Position numbers and translations under genes: made by a program. Shown here one piece after another: positions 35,327 to 43,017 of a stretch of DNA of 64,000 nucleotides; positions within the stretch are counted from its first letter, which is position 1, and each line of letters begins with the position of its first letter. The notes under the pieces are model-generated. The model did no database searches and was not told the origin of the DNA. It saw only the letters and a program-made list of their open reading frames with translations. Location of the stretch: positions 1,364,001-1,428,000 of the forward strand of contig NZ_CP092107.1 in assembly GCF_029016485.1 (NCBI RefSeq), given 5' to 3'. The DNA is from Vibrio sp. JC009. Lineage in GTDB: Bacteria > Pseudomonadota > Gammaproteobacteria > Enterobacterales > Vibrionaceae.

Positions 35327-36148
35327 TATTTTCAGAATATCTTCATTAAACACTATGGTTCTGCTCTTGTTGGTTTCACTTACTTCAGGATGATCCCTGT
35401 TAATTCTTATCAGAGTTGCATCCGGAGCCTGAGCGGTGATCTGCTCAAAAGGATACTTGATAATCGATGGCGTGTTGTAGCCAACGCCCAGTTCAATCAA
35501 TAGTAATTTCTGATTAAACACTGAACCGATAAACTCCTGGTAAGACTCAGCAGCCTTGTGCCAGTCCTTATTTTCAACAAAAGTGCCGTCTTTTCTCAGA
35601 TGCGTATCCAGAGGCCCGCCACAAACCGGGCACTGGGGAACCAGAGCTTTCGGGATCCTCAGGTCTTTTTGCTGCTGTAGCATTGCAGAAACGATTTTCT
35701 CGTTATCGTACAGCTTGTCATGACAAGGCGTTGCACACTGGAGCAGGCCATAGTCACCCTGCGTAGCGAAGACGTTCTCTTTATCAAAGCCGGCAAGCAG
35801 AAACTGATGATCAACATTGGTAGTGATAACAAAATGCGGTTTATGTTCCACCAGTGATTTCAGCTTCAGATAGACCTCCGTCGCTCCGGGCTGATAGCGG
35901 TTTACATCAATATGCTTTGACCAGTAGGCCCACTTTTCCTCAGCAGTCTCGAAGGGATAAAAGCCTGCGGAATACATATCGGTAATTCCGTATTTCTCAA
36001 TATGCTCAGCAAAGTTTTTTTCAAACCGTTCACCGGAGTAGGTAAGCCCTGCCGCTGCAGATAAACCGGCACCGGCACCAATAAGAATGGCGTCTGCATT
36101 GTCGATAGCAGAAGCGAATTGTTCAAGGCGTCTTTCAAATTCTGACAT
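35309..36148 (-). CDS. SirTM-type (macrodomain-linked) sirtuin, probable protein ADP-ribosyltransferase
   Basis: A 279-residue sirtuin. NAD-binding GAGAGLSAAAG, the TTNVDHQF motif with Asn111, and ATQGDYG, where Gln130 replaces the usual catalytic His, are the marks of the class M (SirTM) group; members ADP-ribosylate proteins rather than deacetylate. Zinc cysteines are C138, C142, C173 and C176 (CATPC, CPVC). The ATG at 36148 follows GGAGGT; an upstream ATG at 36175 is less good. It is the last gene of an operon with the zinc macrodomain and PPOX genes. Its last residues (FDKQG) and stop are supplied by a repeat element. Confidence 0.9.
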   Translation of the reverse strand: MSEFERRLEQFASAIDNADAILIGAGAGLSAAAGLTYSGERFEKNFAEHIEKYGITDMYSAGFYPFETAEEKWAYWSKHIDVNRYQPGATEVYLKLKSLVEHKPHFVITTNVDHQFLLAGFDKENVFATQGDYGLLQCATPCHDKLYDNEKIVSAMLQQQKDLRIPKALVPQCPVCGGPLDTHLRKDGTFVENKDWHKAAESYQEFIGSVFNQKLLLIELGVGYNTPSIIKYPFEQITAQAPDATLIRINRDHPEVSETNKSRTIVFNEDILKIFDKQG

Positions 36149-36168
36149 TTCGTACCTCCGTGCAGGTA

Positions 36169-36573
36169 TTAGCAAAGCTTAATGATTTCCGGTGCTTTTT
36201 TAGAGAAATCGGTAAATACAGCGGTTGCGTCTTTCAGGTAGAAAACCTTCAGGTTCGGGTTATCCGCAGATTTATAAATGGAAGCAACCAATTCACTGGT
36301 TTCAATAATCTTCTCTTTCGTTTCCATATCATCCATCCAGCATACTTCGCCTCTGATTCGTAGCCAGTGCTCAAGAGTTGAGATGCATAATTCGATGGAA
36401 GGATTTTCCTGAAGTTCCTGATACACCTCTTTGTTGGCACCTGTGCAGTAGATAAGCTTGCCGCCATCATTAAACATCATCTGAAATGGTCTGACTTTTG
36501 GCTTGCCGTCAAGGCCGATAGTGGCGAAGTACTGAAGCTCGTTTTCAAATAAAAAATCAATTACGTTTTGCAT
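36169..36573 (-). CDS. Pyridoxamine 5'-phosphate oxidase-like FMN-binding protein
   Basis: A 134-residue split-barrel flavin-binding protein: LQYFATIGLDGKPKVRPFQM, LIYCTGANKEVYQELQENP and LRIRGEVCWMDD match the PPOX/general-stress-protein 26 family, which bind FMN, F420 or heme. The reaction is unknown. It lies between the macrodomain (15-bp gap) and sirtuin (20-bp gap) genes and is therefore part of the same transcript. It may take the place of the flavin-dependent oxidoreductase seen in other SirTM operons; this is inference. Confidence 0.88.
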   Translation of the reverse strand: MQNVIDFLFENELQYFATIGLDGKPKVRPFQMMFNDGGKLIYCTGANKEVYQELQENPSIELCISTLEHWLRIRGEVCWMDDMETKEKIIETSELVASIYKSADNPNLKVFYLKDATAVFTDFSKKAPEIIKLC

Positions 36574-36588
36574 CTTTTTATCCTGTTT

Positions 36589-37488
36589 TTATAGCTGGCA
36601 GACAAACTCTTCCATTATTTCCTGATAGATCTGGTGATCGCGTTTGCTGAATACGTTGAAAACCACCACATCTAACGAGTCCGGATTCTGTTTCAGCCAT
36701 TGGGTTACGCTTTCAAGTGCGGTTTTGGTTGCCGATTCAATCGGGTAGCCAAATACGCCAGTGGAAATGGCGCAGAACGCGATGCTGCGGACAGGATCCA
36801 CTTCTTTGCATATATCCAGACAGCTCCGGTAGCTGCTGCTTAAGGCTTTCTCATGCGACTCTGTAAGCTGACCGTTCACAATAGGGCCGACGGTATGAAG
36901 CACAAATTTAGACGGCAGGTTATAGGCACGGGTCACTTTGGCTGACCCAGTTTCTTCGAGCTGGCCTTGCATCTTAATAATTTTGTCGCAGTCATCTCTT
37001 AGCTGAACACCTGCCGAGCTGTGAATGGCATTGTCGATACAGGCATGCAGTGGTTGAAAACAGCCAAGCATCTGAGAGTTAGCAGCATTGACGATCGCAT
37101 CCACTTCCAGCTGGGTAATATCGCCCTGCCACAGCACGACTTTGGTGGAGCCGAGAGTGAAAAACGGAACTGCTGCCAATTCTTCTGACCTGGCTATCTC
37201 TTTCTTTAGCAGTTCGCTTTGCAGCAGTCTGTTGAGTTTTGTCGTACTCGCAGAGGAAAGCGTATCAGCCGGAATAACATTCAGAGCGGCACGCAACAGC
37301 TTTCTCTGTTCCTGCGCAGTGAAAGCTGCATGCTCATCAACACCCAGTTGTTTAGTCACAGAATTCAGTTTATCCAGCAGCTCTGAAACAATAGCCTGTT
37401 CTTGCTGGTCAGAAAGCTTGTCAGCGTTTTTTACGAATGGTTCCAGCAAAGCAATCTCGCTTTGGTATTGGGATAAGGTAAGATTCAT
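36589..37488 (-). CDS. Zinc-dependent macrodomain protein-ADP-ribose hydrolase
   Basis: A 299-residue protein: about 100 residues of helical N-terminal extension, then a macrodomain with WQGDITQLEVDAIVNAAN. It is followed by LGCFQPLHACIDNAIH, the Cys143/His148/Cys150 cluster that defines zinc-dependent macrodomains linked to SirTM. STGVFGYP closes the ADP-ribose site. These enzymes remove ADP-ribose from proteins modified by SirTM. The start at 37488 has AGGAGG 5-10 nt upstream. It is the first gene of the three-gene operon. Confidence 0.92.
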   Translation of the reverse strand: MNLTLSQYQSEIALLEPFVKNADKLSDQQEQAIVSELLDKLNSVTKQLGVDEHAAFTAQEQRKLLRAALNVIPADTLSSASTTKLNRLLQSELLKKEIARSEELAAVPFFTLGSTKVVLWQGDITQLEVDAIVNAANSQMLGCFQPLHACIDNAIHSSAGVQLRDDCDKIIKMQGQLEETGSAKVTRAYNLPSKFVLHTVGPIVNGQLTESHEKALSSSYRSCLDICKEVDPVRSIAFCAISTGVFGYPIESATKTALESVTQWLKQNPDSLDVVVFNVFSKRDHQIYQEIMEEFVCQL

Positions 37489-37514
37489 AACGCCTCCTGA
37501 CATGGATGATTAGT

Positions 37515-37548
37515 GGAAAAAAGTTCCTCCCCGGAAAAGGGGAGGAAC
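37515..37548 (-). terminator. Terminator of the SnoaL lipoprotein gene
   Basis: GTTCCTCCCC-ggaaaa-GGGGAGGAAC at 37523-37548 has perfect 10-bp arms. On the minus strand it is followed by TTTTTT, placing it between the SnoaL gene and the macrodomain operon. Confidence 0.85.
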
Positions 37549-37581
37549 AGGCAGTAGCTTCAACTGACTTGTTGCTTTAAC

Positions 37582-38451
37582 TTACTTAAAACCAAACTTA
37601 CCGTTTGTGTTCTTCCAGTCTTTTTCTGCCGGGATCTCTTCGATGGTGTCCCAGTGCTCTACAATCATGCCGTTCTCGACGCGGAACAGGTCGTAGAAAG
37701 AGACGTGCTTGTTCAGGAACTGGCCTTCGCTGATGGAAAGCACAAAGTTACCTTCACCCAGGATCTTATGGTTTACAGTGTAAACCATTGGCATGCCTTG
37801 TTCTGCCAGGGCTTTCAGTGCCACACCAAGGCCACTCAGGCCGTCTGCAACAGCTGTGTTGTGCTGGATGTAGTCAGAATCAGCCGGGCCGATAAACTCG
37901 CCGATTCTTGCCATTTCGCCTTTCATAAGAATAGAGCTTACGAAGTCTGCAACCACAGCTTTGTTTGCTTCGGTTTTGTCCAGATCTTTAATCTCTGTCG
38001 CGCCGTCAAACTGAGTGCGGCCACTTGGATTTGCCGGTGCGATTTCCTGCAGGTTATCCCAGTGCTCAACAATCTGGCCGTCTTCAAAACGGAATACGTC
38101 AAAGCCAGCTTTAGGGCCGAAGAAATCGTATTGGGTGTGAGTGACAACATAGTCGCCATCCTGAAACGCGCGCTTAACGTCTGCTTTTGCGCTGCCTTCA
38201 GGAAGCATCTGCATTACCGCGCCAAAGCCGGCAAGACCGTCAGCTACAGCAAGGTTGTGCTGGATGTATTTGTTCGGGTTAATGTATGCGATTGGCTCAT
38301 GTGCACCGGTTTCGATGCTTGAGATTAGTGCAACACCTTTGTCCTTGTTGCTGACCGTTTCTGTTTGCTCAGTCATTGTTGAAGAACAAGCTGCCAGAGC
38401 CATAACGCCAGCAGCAACAAGAGTGCGTTTAAAAGTAGTAGAAAAAGTCAT
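37582..38451 (-). CDS. Lipoprotein with two tandem SnoaL-like domains
   Basis: A 289-residue protein with a lipoprotein signal (FKRTLVAAGVMALAAC, lipobox LAAC). It is followed by two SnoaL/NTF2-like domains: residues about 45-150 (IQHNLAVADGLAGFG, then FEDGQIVEHWDNLQEI) and about 165-275 (IQHNTAVADGLSGLG, then VENGMIVEHWDTIEEI). The repeats are clearly homologous, so this is an internal duplication. SnoaL folds bind small cyclic molecules; no catalytic role is known. GAGGAC precedes the ATG at 38451. It lies 110 bp from the AraC gene on the same strand. Confidence 0.88.
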   Translation of the reverse strand: MTFSTTFKRTLVAAGVMALAACSSTMTEQTETVSNKDKGVALISSIETGAHEPIAYINPNKYIQHNLAVADGLAGFGAVMQMLPEGSAKADVKRAFQDGDYVVTHTQYDFFGPKAGFDVFRFEDGQIVEHWDNLQEIAPANPSGRTQFDGATEIKDLDKTEANKAVVADFVSSILMKGEMARIGEFIGPADSDYIQHNTAVADGLSGLGVALKALAEQGMPMVYTVNHKILGEGNFVLSISEGQFLNKHVSFYDLFRVENGMIVEHWDTIEEIPAEKDWKNTNGKFGFK

Positions 38452-38561
38452 TGTTTTTGTCCTCATGTTTGGTTGAGGACAATATTAGAGAAAAGGGTTT
38501 TGCCTGAGCAGAGTCAGTTCAGGCCTAAAAATGGTAGATATCGAACCTAGAGCGTGTTTAT

Positions 38562-39440
38562 CTATAGTTCCGGGTTGGTGTACTTCTTCTGGAACTGGCT
38601 CGGGGTAATTTGGGTGTTCTTTTTAAAGTACTTAACAAAGTTACTGGCGTCTTCAAAACCGAGGTCATAGGCAAGCTGCTGAGTGCTGGTGCTGCTGATC
38701 ACCAGGCGGCGCTTGGCTTCCAGAATGGTGTAAGAGTCAATAAGCTGCTTGGCGGTCAGATTGGTGGCAAGCTTACAGATCAGGTTTAACGTCTTGTAGG
38801 TAATATGAACCTGATCGGCATACCAGTTGGCATCTCTTGTCCGGGTGAAATTGCTTTGCAGCAGTTCAAAAAAGCGGGCAAATTTGATGTTCTGCTCTTT
38901 GCTTAGTTTTTCCTGATGAGACTCAGGCCGGATGCGTTGCAGCATAAGTGAAAGAGACGAAAACAGATGCATAACAATAAGCGGATCGGTATCGGTTCTG
39001 GCTATCTCCTTCACCATTTCACCGATAAGCATGTCAAAGCTGAGCTTAGTTTCCTGATCTAAATTGAGAACGGGCTGGTAATGATGGTCAAGGTGCGTTG
39101 GTGTATAGCTTGGCAGACGCATATTGGCGTGCACTTTATCCAGAAAGTCCTGAGTAAAGAGGATCATTTTTCCCTTCGGGCGGGAAGAAAAGTCAAATGC
39201 CTGCACCTGTTCACGCTGTAGCATAATGACTGAGCCGGGGCGGAAAGGGTACTCAGCAAAGTCAATCATATGAGAGCCGGTTCCCTGTTCAACAAGGATC
39301 AGATTAAAAAAGCTGACCCTGTGCGGTTCCTGCGGACTATGGCTGATATTCTCTCTTTGATAAACAGATTGCAGATCGATGATTTCGAAACCGGCATTAT
39401 TGGCTTTTTTATGGTTGAAACCGACCTTTGGGATTGTCAT
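38562..39440 (-). CDS. AraC family transcriptional regulator
   Basis: A 292-residue AraC regulator: N-terminal cupin-like domain (FFNLILVEQGTGSHMIDFAEYPFRPGSVIML) and a C-terminal double helix-turn-helix ending AYDLGFEDASNFVKYFKKN. The start overlaps the EAL-HDOD stop by one base (TAATG), so translation is coupled. The SnoaL gene downstream is a plausible target. Confidence 0.92.
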   Translation of the reverse strand: MTIPKVGFNHKKANNAGFEIIDLQSVYQRENISHSPQEPHRVSFFNLILVEQGTGSHMIDFAEYPFRPGSVIMLQREQVQAFDFSSRPKGKMILFTQDFLDKVHANMRLPSYTPTHLDHHYQPVLNLDQETKLSFDMLIGEMVKEIARTDTDPLIVMHLFSSLSLMLQRIRPESHQEKLSKEQNIKFARFFELLQSNFTRTRDANWYADQVHITYKTLNLICKLATNLTAKQLIDSYTILEAKRRLVISSTSTQQLAYDLGFEDASNFVKYFKKNTQITPSQFQKKYTNPEL

Positions 39441-40642
39441 TAAAATATCTCATCTGTCCAGCGAATAGAGCGTTGGTAGGCATCGGAAATCGTCTCATCT
39501 GAAAGCTCAAGTTTTTCTTCCAGTAACATTACCTGTTTCCAGTGTGCTTTTTCCAGTGATTCTGCCAAAACTAAGATATCGCCCAGAGTGCCTTCTCGCG
39601 AGAGTATGGCTGTTTTTATTTCTTCGTCCACCGGAAGGGAAGCAATGATACTTTCCATATTCATATCCAGCAGCGAGTCCAGCAAAGAGAACATGCCGCA
39701 CAAGAAACCCTGACCATTTGCTTCTTTGCCTTTCAGCGAGACCGCTATCAGTTCACAGAATTTGGCGCGCTGAACAGAAAGGTTATACAGGGAATCTGGT
39801 TTGCTCTCTTTCACCGCAGCAAGTGCAGCCAGCGAGATAAACTTTCTAAGGTTGTCTTCGCCAAGATAGGCAAGGGCCTGTTTAAAGGAATCTATCGGCT
39901 TTTTGATATAAGCGTTTGAGTTTACATAGCGCAGCAGTTTAAAGGAGAGGGTGACATCCACAGAGATGAGCTGTTCTACTCTGGTAAAGTCTATTTCATC
40001 CTGAGCGATACATTTACAAAGCTCAATAATGGTGAAGAAGGATGAGTCCAGCGCCTTCTTTTCAATAATTTCCGGCTGACTGAAAAAGTAGCCCTGAAAA
40101 TAATCGAACCCTGCTTTATGAGCACTCTGGAACTCTTCATAGGTTTCAACCTTTTCGGCCAGAAATTCAATTTCTGTTTCTTTAAGTTTACTGATAAAAG
40201 AAGCGGCCTTATTGACAGGAACCTGCCTGAGATCGATTTTAATGATATCGACGTAAGGGAAGAAAGGGCGCCATTCAGGTGAAGGTATAAAATCGTCCAG
40301 AGCAATCTTATAGCCAAGAGATTTAAGGTTCTTAAATTCCTTCAGCAACTCGGTGGTAGGTTTGCATCCTTCCAGTATCTCGACGACCATTTTGCTTTCA
40401 GGAAACAGCGTCGGGAACTGGCTTAAAATACTTTCATAAGTGAAGTTAACAAAGCCCACCTTATCATCAATGGAGTGATACTGGTGCGTCAGAAACTGAT
40501 CGGAAAGCAGCTTGCTGGTTGCATACTCAGGATCAACTAGAGGAAAAGCATTTTTCGGACCGTCGCGGAACAAGAGCTCATAGGCTGTTGTTTTCTTATC
40601 TTTATCGAGAATCGGCTGCCTTGCTACATAAGAGTACTTCAT
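39440..40642 (-). CDS. EAL-HDOD signalling protein
   Basis: A 400-residue YuxH-like protein: N-terminal EAL-like domain (residues about 1-200), then HDOD domain (about 205-390). The EAL motif is altered to ELL (AYELLFRDG) and the DDFG-T segment reads LDDFIPSPEW, so c-di-GMP hydrolysis is doubtful, although several metal-binding acids remain. HDOD domains link signalling with regulated proteolysis or RNA degradation. The ATG at 40642 is preferred over an upstream GTG at 40663. Coupling to an AraC regulator suggests that it modulates that regulator or its pathway. Confidence 0.88.
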   Translation of the reverse strand: MKYSYVARQPILDKDKKTTAYELLFRDGPKNAFPLVDPEYATSKLLSDQFLTHQYHSIDDKVGFVNFTYESILSQFPTLFPESKMVVEILEGCKPTTELLKEFKNLKSLGYKIALDDFIPSPEWRPFFPYVDIIKIDLRQVPVNKAASFISKLKETEIEFLAEKVETYEEFQSAHKAGFDYFQGYFFSQPEIIEKKALDSSFFTIIELCKCIAQDEIDFTRVEQLISVDVTLSFKLLRYVNSNAYIKKPIDSFKQALAYLGEDNLRKFISLAALAAVKESKPDSLYNLSVQRAKFCELIAVSLKGKEANGQGFLCGMFSLLDSLLDMNMESIIASLPVDEEIKTAILSREGTLGDILVLAESLEKAHWKQVMLLEEKLELSDETISDAYQRSIRWTDEIF

Positions 40643-40780
40643 GATTTCTGGAATCGGTGTCACGTTCTAAGTTAACAAGACGCCATATTAATAACAAAAT
40701 CAAAAATAAGTAACCCTCCCATGAGCTTTTTATTAACCTTTTGAGAGCCCGGCTGAAACTTACTAAGAAACAAGATTGTA

Positions 40781-40799
40781 AATTGCTGGAATTGGTATT
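40781..40799. repeat. Partial end of the MITE-like element
   Basis: AATTGCTGGAATTGGTATT matches 55184-55200 with one mismatch. It abuts the stop codon of the histidine kinase gene, whose TAA begins the repeat on the minus strand. Confidence 0.55.
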
Positions 40800-42099
40800 A
40801 CTCAGGGCTCTCAGGTTCAGGAGATGAAAATTTGATGGATACTTCCCGGCCTGCATCCAGCTCAGTGGTGGTATAGGACCATTCGTATTTACCAATCAGC
40901 TTTTTCACCAGTTCCAGACCAAGGCCAAATCCAAGGTCATCAGAAATCATACTGTCAGATTGATTCTGATTCAGAATGGTCAGATCAAGTCCGGATTGTC
41001 TGATGACTACCTTGCCTTCATGGGTATGCTGGAAAGCGTTGCGGATCAGGTTATTTAAGATGATCCGGCACAGTGTTTCCGGTAACTCACAGGCTGAGTT
41101 ATCGGTTGTGATTTCCACCGTAACGGGCTTACTCTGGATCAGATAGTCAAGTTCATGTGTTACCTGCTGTACCAGTTGCCCCAGATGAATTTCGTGGGCA
41201 GGCAGTGTTTTCTCTTCGTCACGGTTGAGCCAGAGCAGGGTTTCTGTCAGGTCCGTCATGGTCAGTCCGGCACGTTCTATACGTTCCAGAACCTCAAGCT
41301 GCTTCTCTTTACTTTTTTCTTTTTCGATAAGCTTTCTCAGCAGTTCGCTGTTTGTGCGTGTTACGGCAATCGGCGTTCGCAGCTCATGGCTGGCAAAGCC
41401 TAAGAAGCGCTTTTCTCTTTGTAGCGTTTCGTGGACTGAGCCCAGGCTGGCTTTAATAATCGTAGCCAGTGTATTGAGTTCGTTGTACTGGAAATCCGGG
41501 GCAGGCTTTTCCAGATCTTTTTCAGAAAAGTGCTTTGCCCAGAATTTCAGTCTCTCTACGGGGGAGGCGACTGAACGCATAATCAGAATAAGCACCAGAG
41601 AAAACAGCGCGATGGCACCGACAGCTGTTAATGCGATGACCAGTACGTGTGAAAACTTTCCGACTTTCACGTCTTTATCCGCCTGTATAGTGGCAGCGGT
41701 GTAACGTAACCCCTTATCTGTCTGCACTTTCATTACGAAGTACCCCTCTTCCGGAGGGTTCAGAATAGAGGCACCAAATACTTTTTTGGTAAAGTGATGA
41801 AATTCAAGTTCTTCCGGTTTAAACAGGGTCTGCACTCTTTCCGGGAGATCTTCCCAGCGGGAAGTGATATAGAAGGTGTCTTTTCCCCGGCGGTTGAGCT
41901 GAGGGATATTCCTGACAAATGGTTTTCCATCCGATGCATCAACAGTGAATGCTTCAGAGGCCAGGGTACGTTCCATCACCATATCCATTCCGGAAAAGAA
42001 GTACTGCATACTTAGTGCTGAAAAGGCGAAGATGGTTATTGTACCGGTTAGCATTACTGCTGCCAGAACATACAGCTTCAGACTTAAACGGATCTTCAT
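40798..42099 (-). CDS. Two-component sensor histidine kinase
   Basis: A 433-residue membrane kinase: TM1 (about 8-30), periplasmic region of about 120 residues, TM2 near 150-172, HAMP-like linker, HisKA with FASHELRTPIAVTR, and an HATPase domain with NNLIRNAFQH and GFGLGLELVKKL. It follows the response regulator by 2 bp and so they form a pair. Both lie downstream of the RND efflux operon on the same strand. The signal is not predictable. Confidence 0.93.
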   Translation of the reverse strand: MKIRLSLKLYVLAAVMLTGTITIFAFSALSMQYFFSGMDMVMERTLASEAFTVDASDGKPFVRNIPQLNRRGKDTFYITSRWEDLPERVQTLFKPEELEFHHFTKKVFGASILNPPEEGYFVMKVQTDKGLRYTAATIQADKDVKVGKFSHVLVIALTAVGAIALFSLVLILIMRSVASPVERLKFWAKHFSEKDLEKPAPDFQYNELNTLATIIKASLGSVHETLQREKRFLGFASHELRTPIAVTRTNSELLRKLIEKEKSKEKQLEVLERIERAGLTMTDLTETLLWLNRDEEKTLPAHEIHLGQLVQQVTHELDYLIQSKPVTVEITTDNSACELPETLCRIILNNLIRNAFQHTHEGKVVIRQSGLDLTILNQNQSDSMISDDLGFGLGLELVKKLIGKYEWSYTTTELDAGREVSIKFSSPEPESPE

Positions 42100-42101
42100 T
42101 T

Positions 42102-42779
42102 TCAGTCTCCGTTCTTGATTGCAAAGCCGTGGTTGGGAATGGTATGCATTAGTTTATGTTCTGACTGACCATCAACCTGTTTGCGCAGATTAAAGATATG
42201 CACCTTCAGGCTGTTGCTGTCTGGTTGTTCGTCTCCCCATACGCTCTGCATCAGTTGTTCACGGCTGACCGGGTTCGGGCTTGCGCGCATTAGCTCTTCC
42301 AGAATTTTTAAAGCGGTAGGGGAGAGCTTTAACGGCTTTGAGTCTCTGCTGGCGGATTTTTGGTTTGTGTCCAGCACCAGGTCTGCAACACTCAGGCGGG
42401 AAATCTGCCCGCTGCGACGGCGTGCCAGAACCTGAGCTCGGACAATCAGCTCTTCCATAGCAAAGGGCTTGATCAGATAGTCGTCAGCCCCTTTGGAAAA
42501 GCCTGTCAGTTTATCATCCAGAGTATCGCGGGCTGTCAGCATAAGCACAGGCACATCAATGCCCTGTGCACGAAGTTTTTCGCATACTTCAAGTCCGCTC
42601 ATTTTTGGCAGGTTAAGATCAAGAATAACAACGTCGTAGCGGTTTTCCTGAATAAGCGTCAGGCCGGAATAACCGTTTGCCGCGTGGTCGCACTGGATAT
42701 CTTCCAGATCAAGGTAGTCAACGACTGCCGTTGCCAGATCGATATCGTCTTCAACCAGTAGCATGTTTAGATTATTCAT
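42102..42779 (-). CDS. OmpR family response regulator
   Basis: A 225-residue regulator: receiver domain with the acidic pair in LLVEDDIDLA, phospho-Asp in VILDLNLP, conserved Lys in LIKPF, and a winged-helix DNA-binding domain ending in SLKVHIFNLRKQVDG. It is encoded just before its kinase. It could control the upstream RND operon, and tandem GGTTAA repeats near that operon's promoter have an 11-bp period that suits OmpR-type dimers. Confidence 0.95.
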   Translation of the reverse strand: MNNLNMLLVEDDIDLATAVVDYLDLEDIQCDHAANGYSGLTLIQENRYDVVILDLNLPKMSGLEVCEKLRAQGIDVPVLMLTARDTLDDKLTGFSKGADDYLIKPFAMEELIVRAQVLARRRSGQISRLSVADLVLDTNQKSASRDSKPLKLSPTALKILEELMRASPNPVSREQLMQSVWGDEQPDSNSLKVHIFNLRKQVDGQSEHKLMHTIPNHGFAIKNGD

Positions 42780-42808
42780 TGTTATTTCAACCTTTTATGT
42801 CTTGTTTC

Positions 42809-43006
42809 CTCGTTCCCATGCTCCAGCGTGGGAATGCATACCTCGGCTTATTGGTACGATAAATCGTATAACGCTTTCGGTTTTTACCTCATCCACTTCC
42901 ACACTTTTGTGTGGAAGACGCCTTTGCCAGAAAAGGTCGTGGTTAGATTATGTGTTCGTCTTTACCTCCCGTATGCATTCCCACGCCGGAGCGTGGGAAC
43001 GAGAGG
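42809..43006. repeat. Long palindromic intergenic repeat
   Basis: The segment starts CTCGTTCCCATGCTCCAGCG and ends with the near-exact complement (GTATGCATTCCCACGCCGG to GGGAACGAGAGG); the 33-bp arms have two mismatches. Each arm itself folds as a small hairpin. A fragment of the same family lies at 23869-23902. It looks like a composite dispersed element between the RND and response regulator genes. Confidence 0.7.
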
Positions 43007-43017
43007 TCGCCGGGGGA

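Noticed and set aside
37654..38322. 222-codon plus-strand ORF opposite the SnoaL lipoprotein
   Set aside because: The minus-strand gene has a signal peptide, lipobox and two domains; the opposite frame has none.
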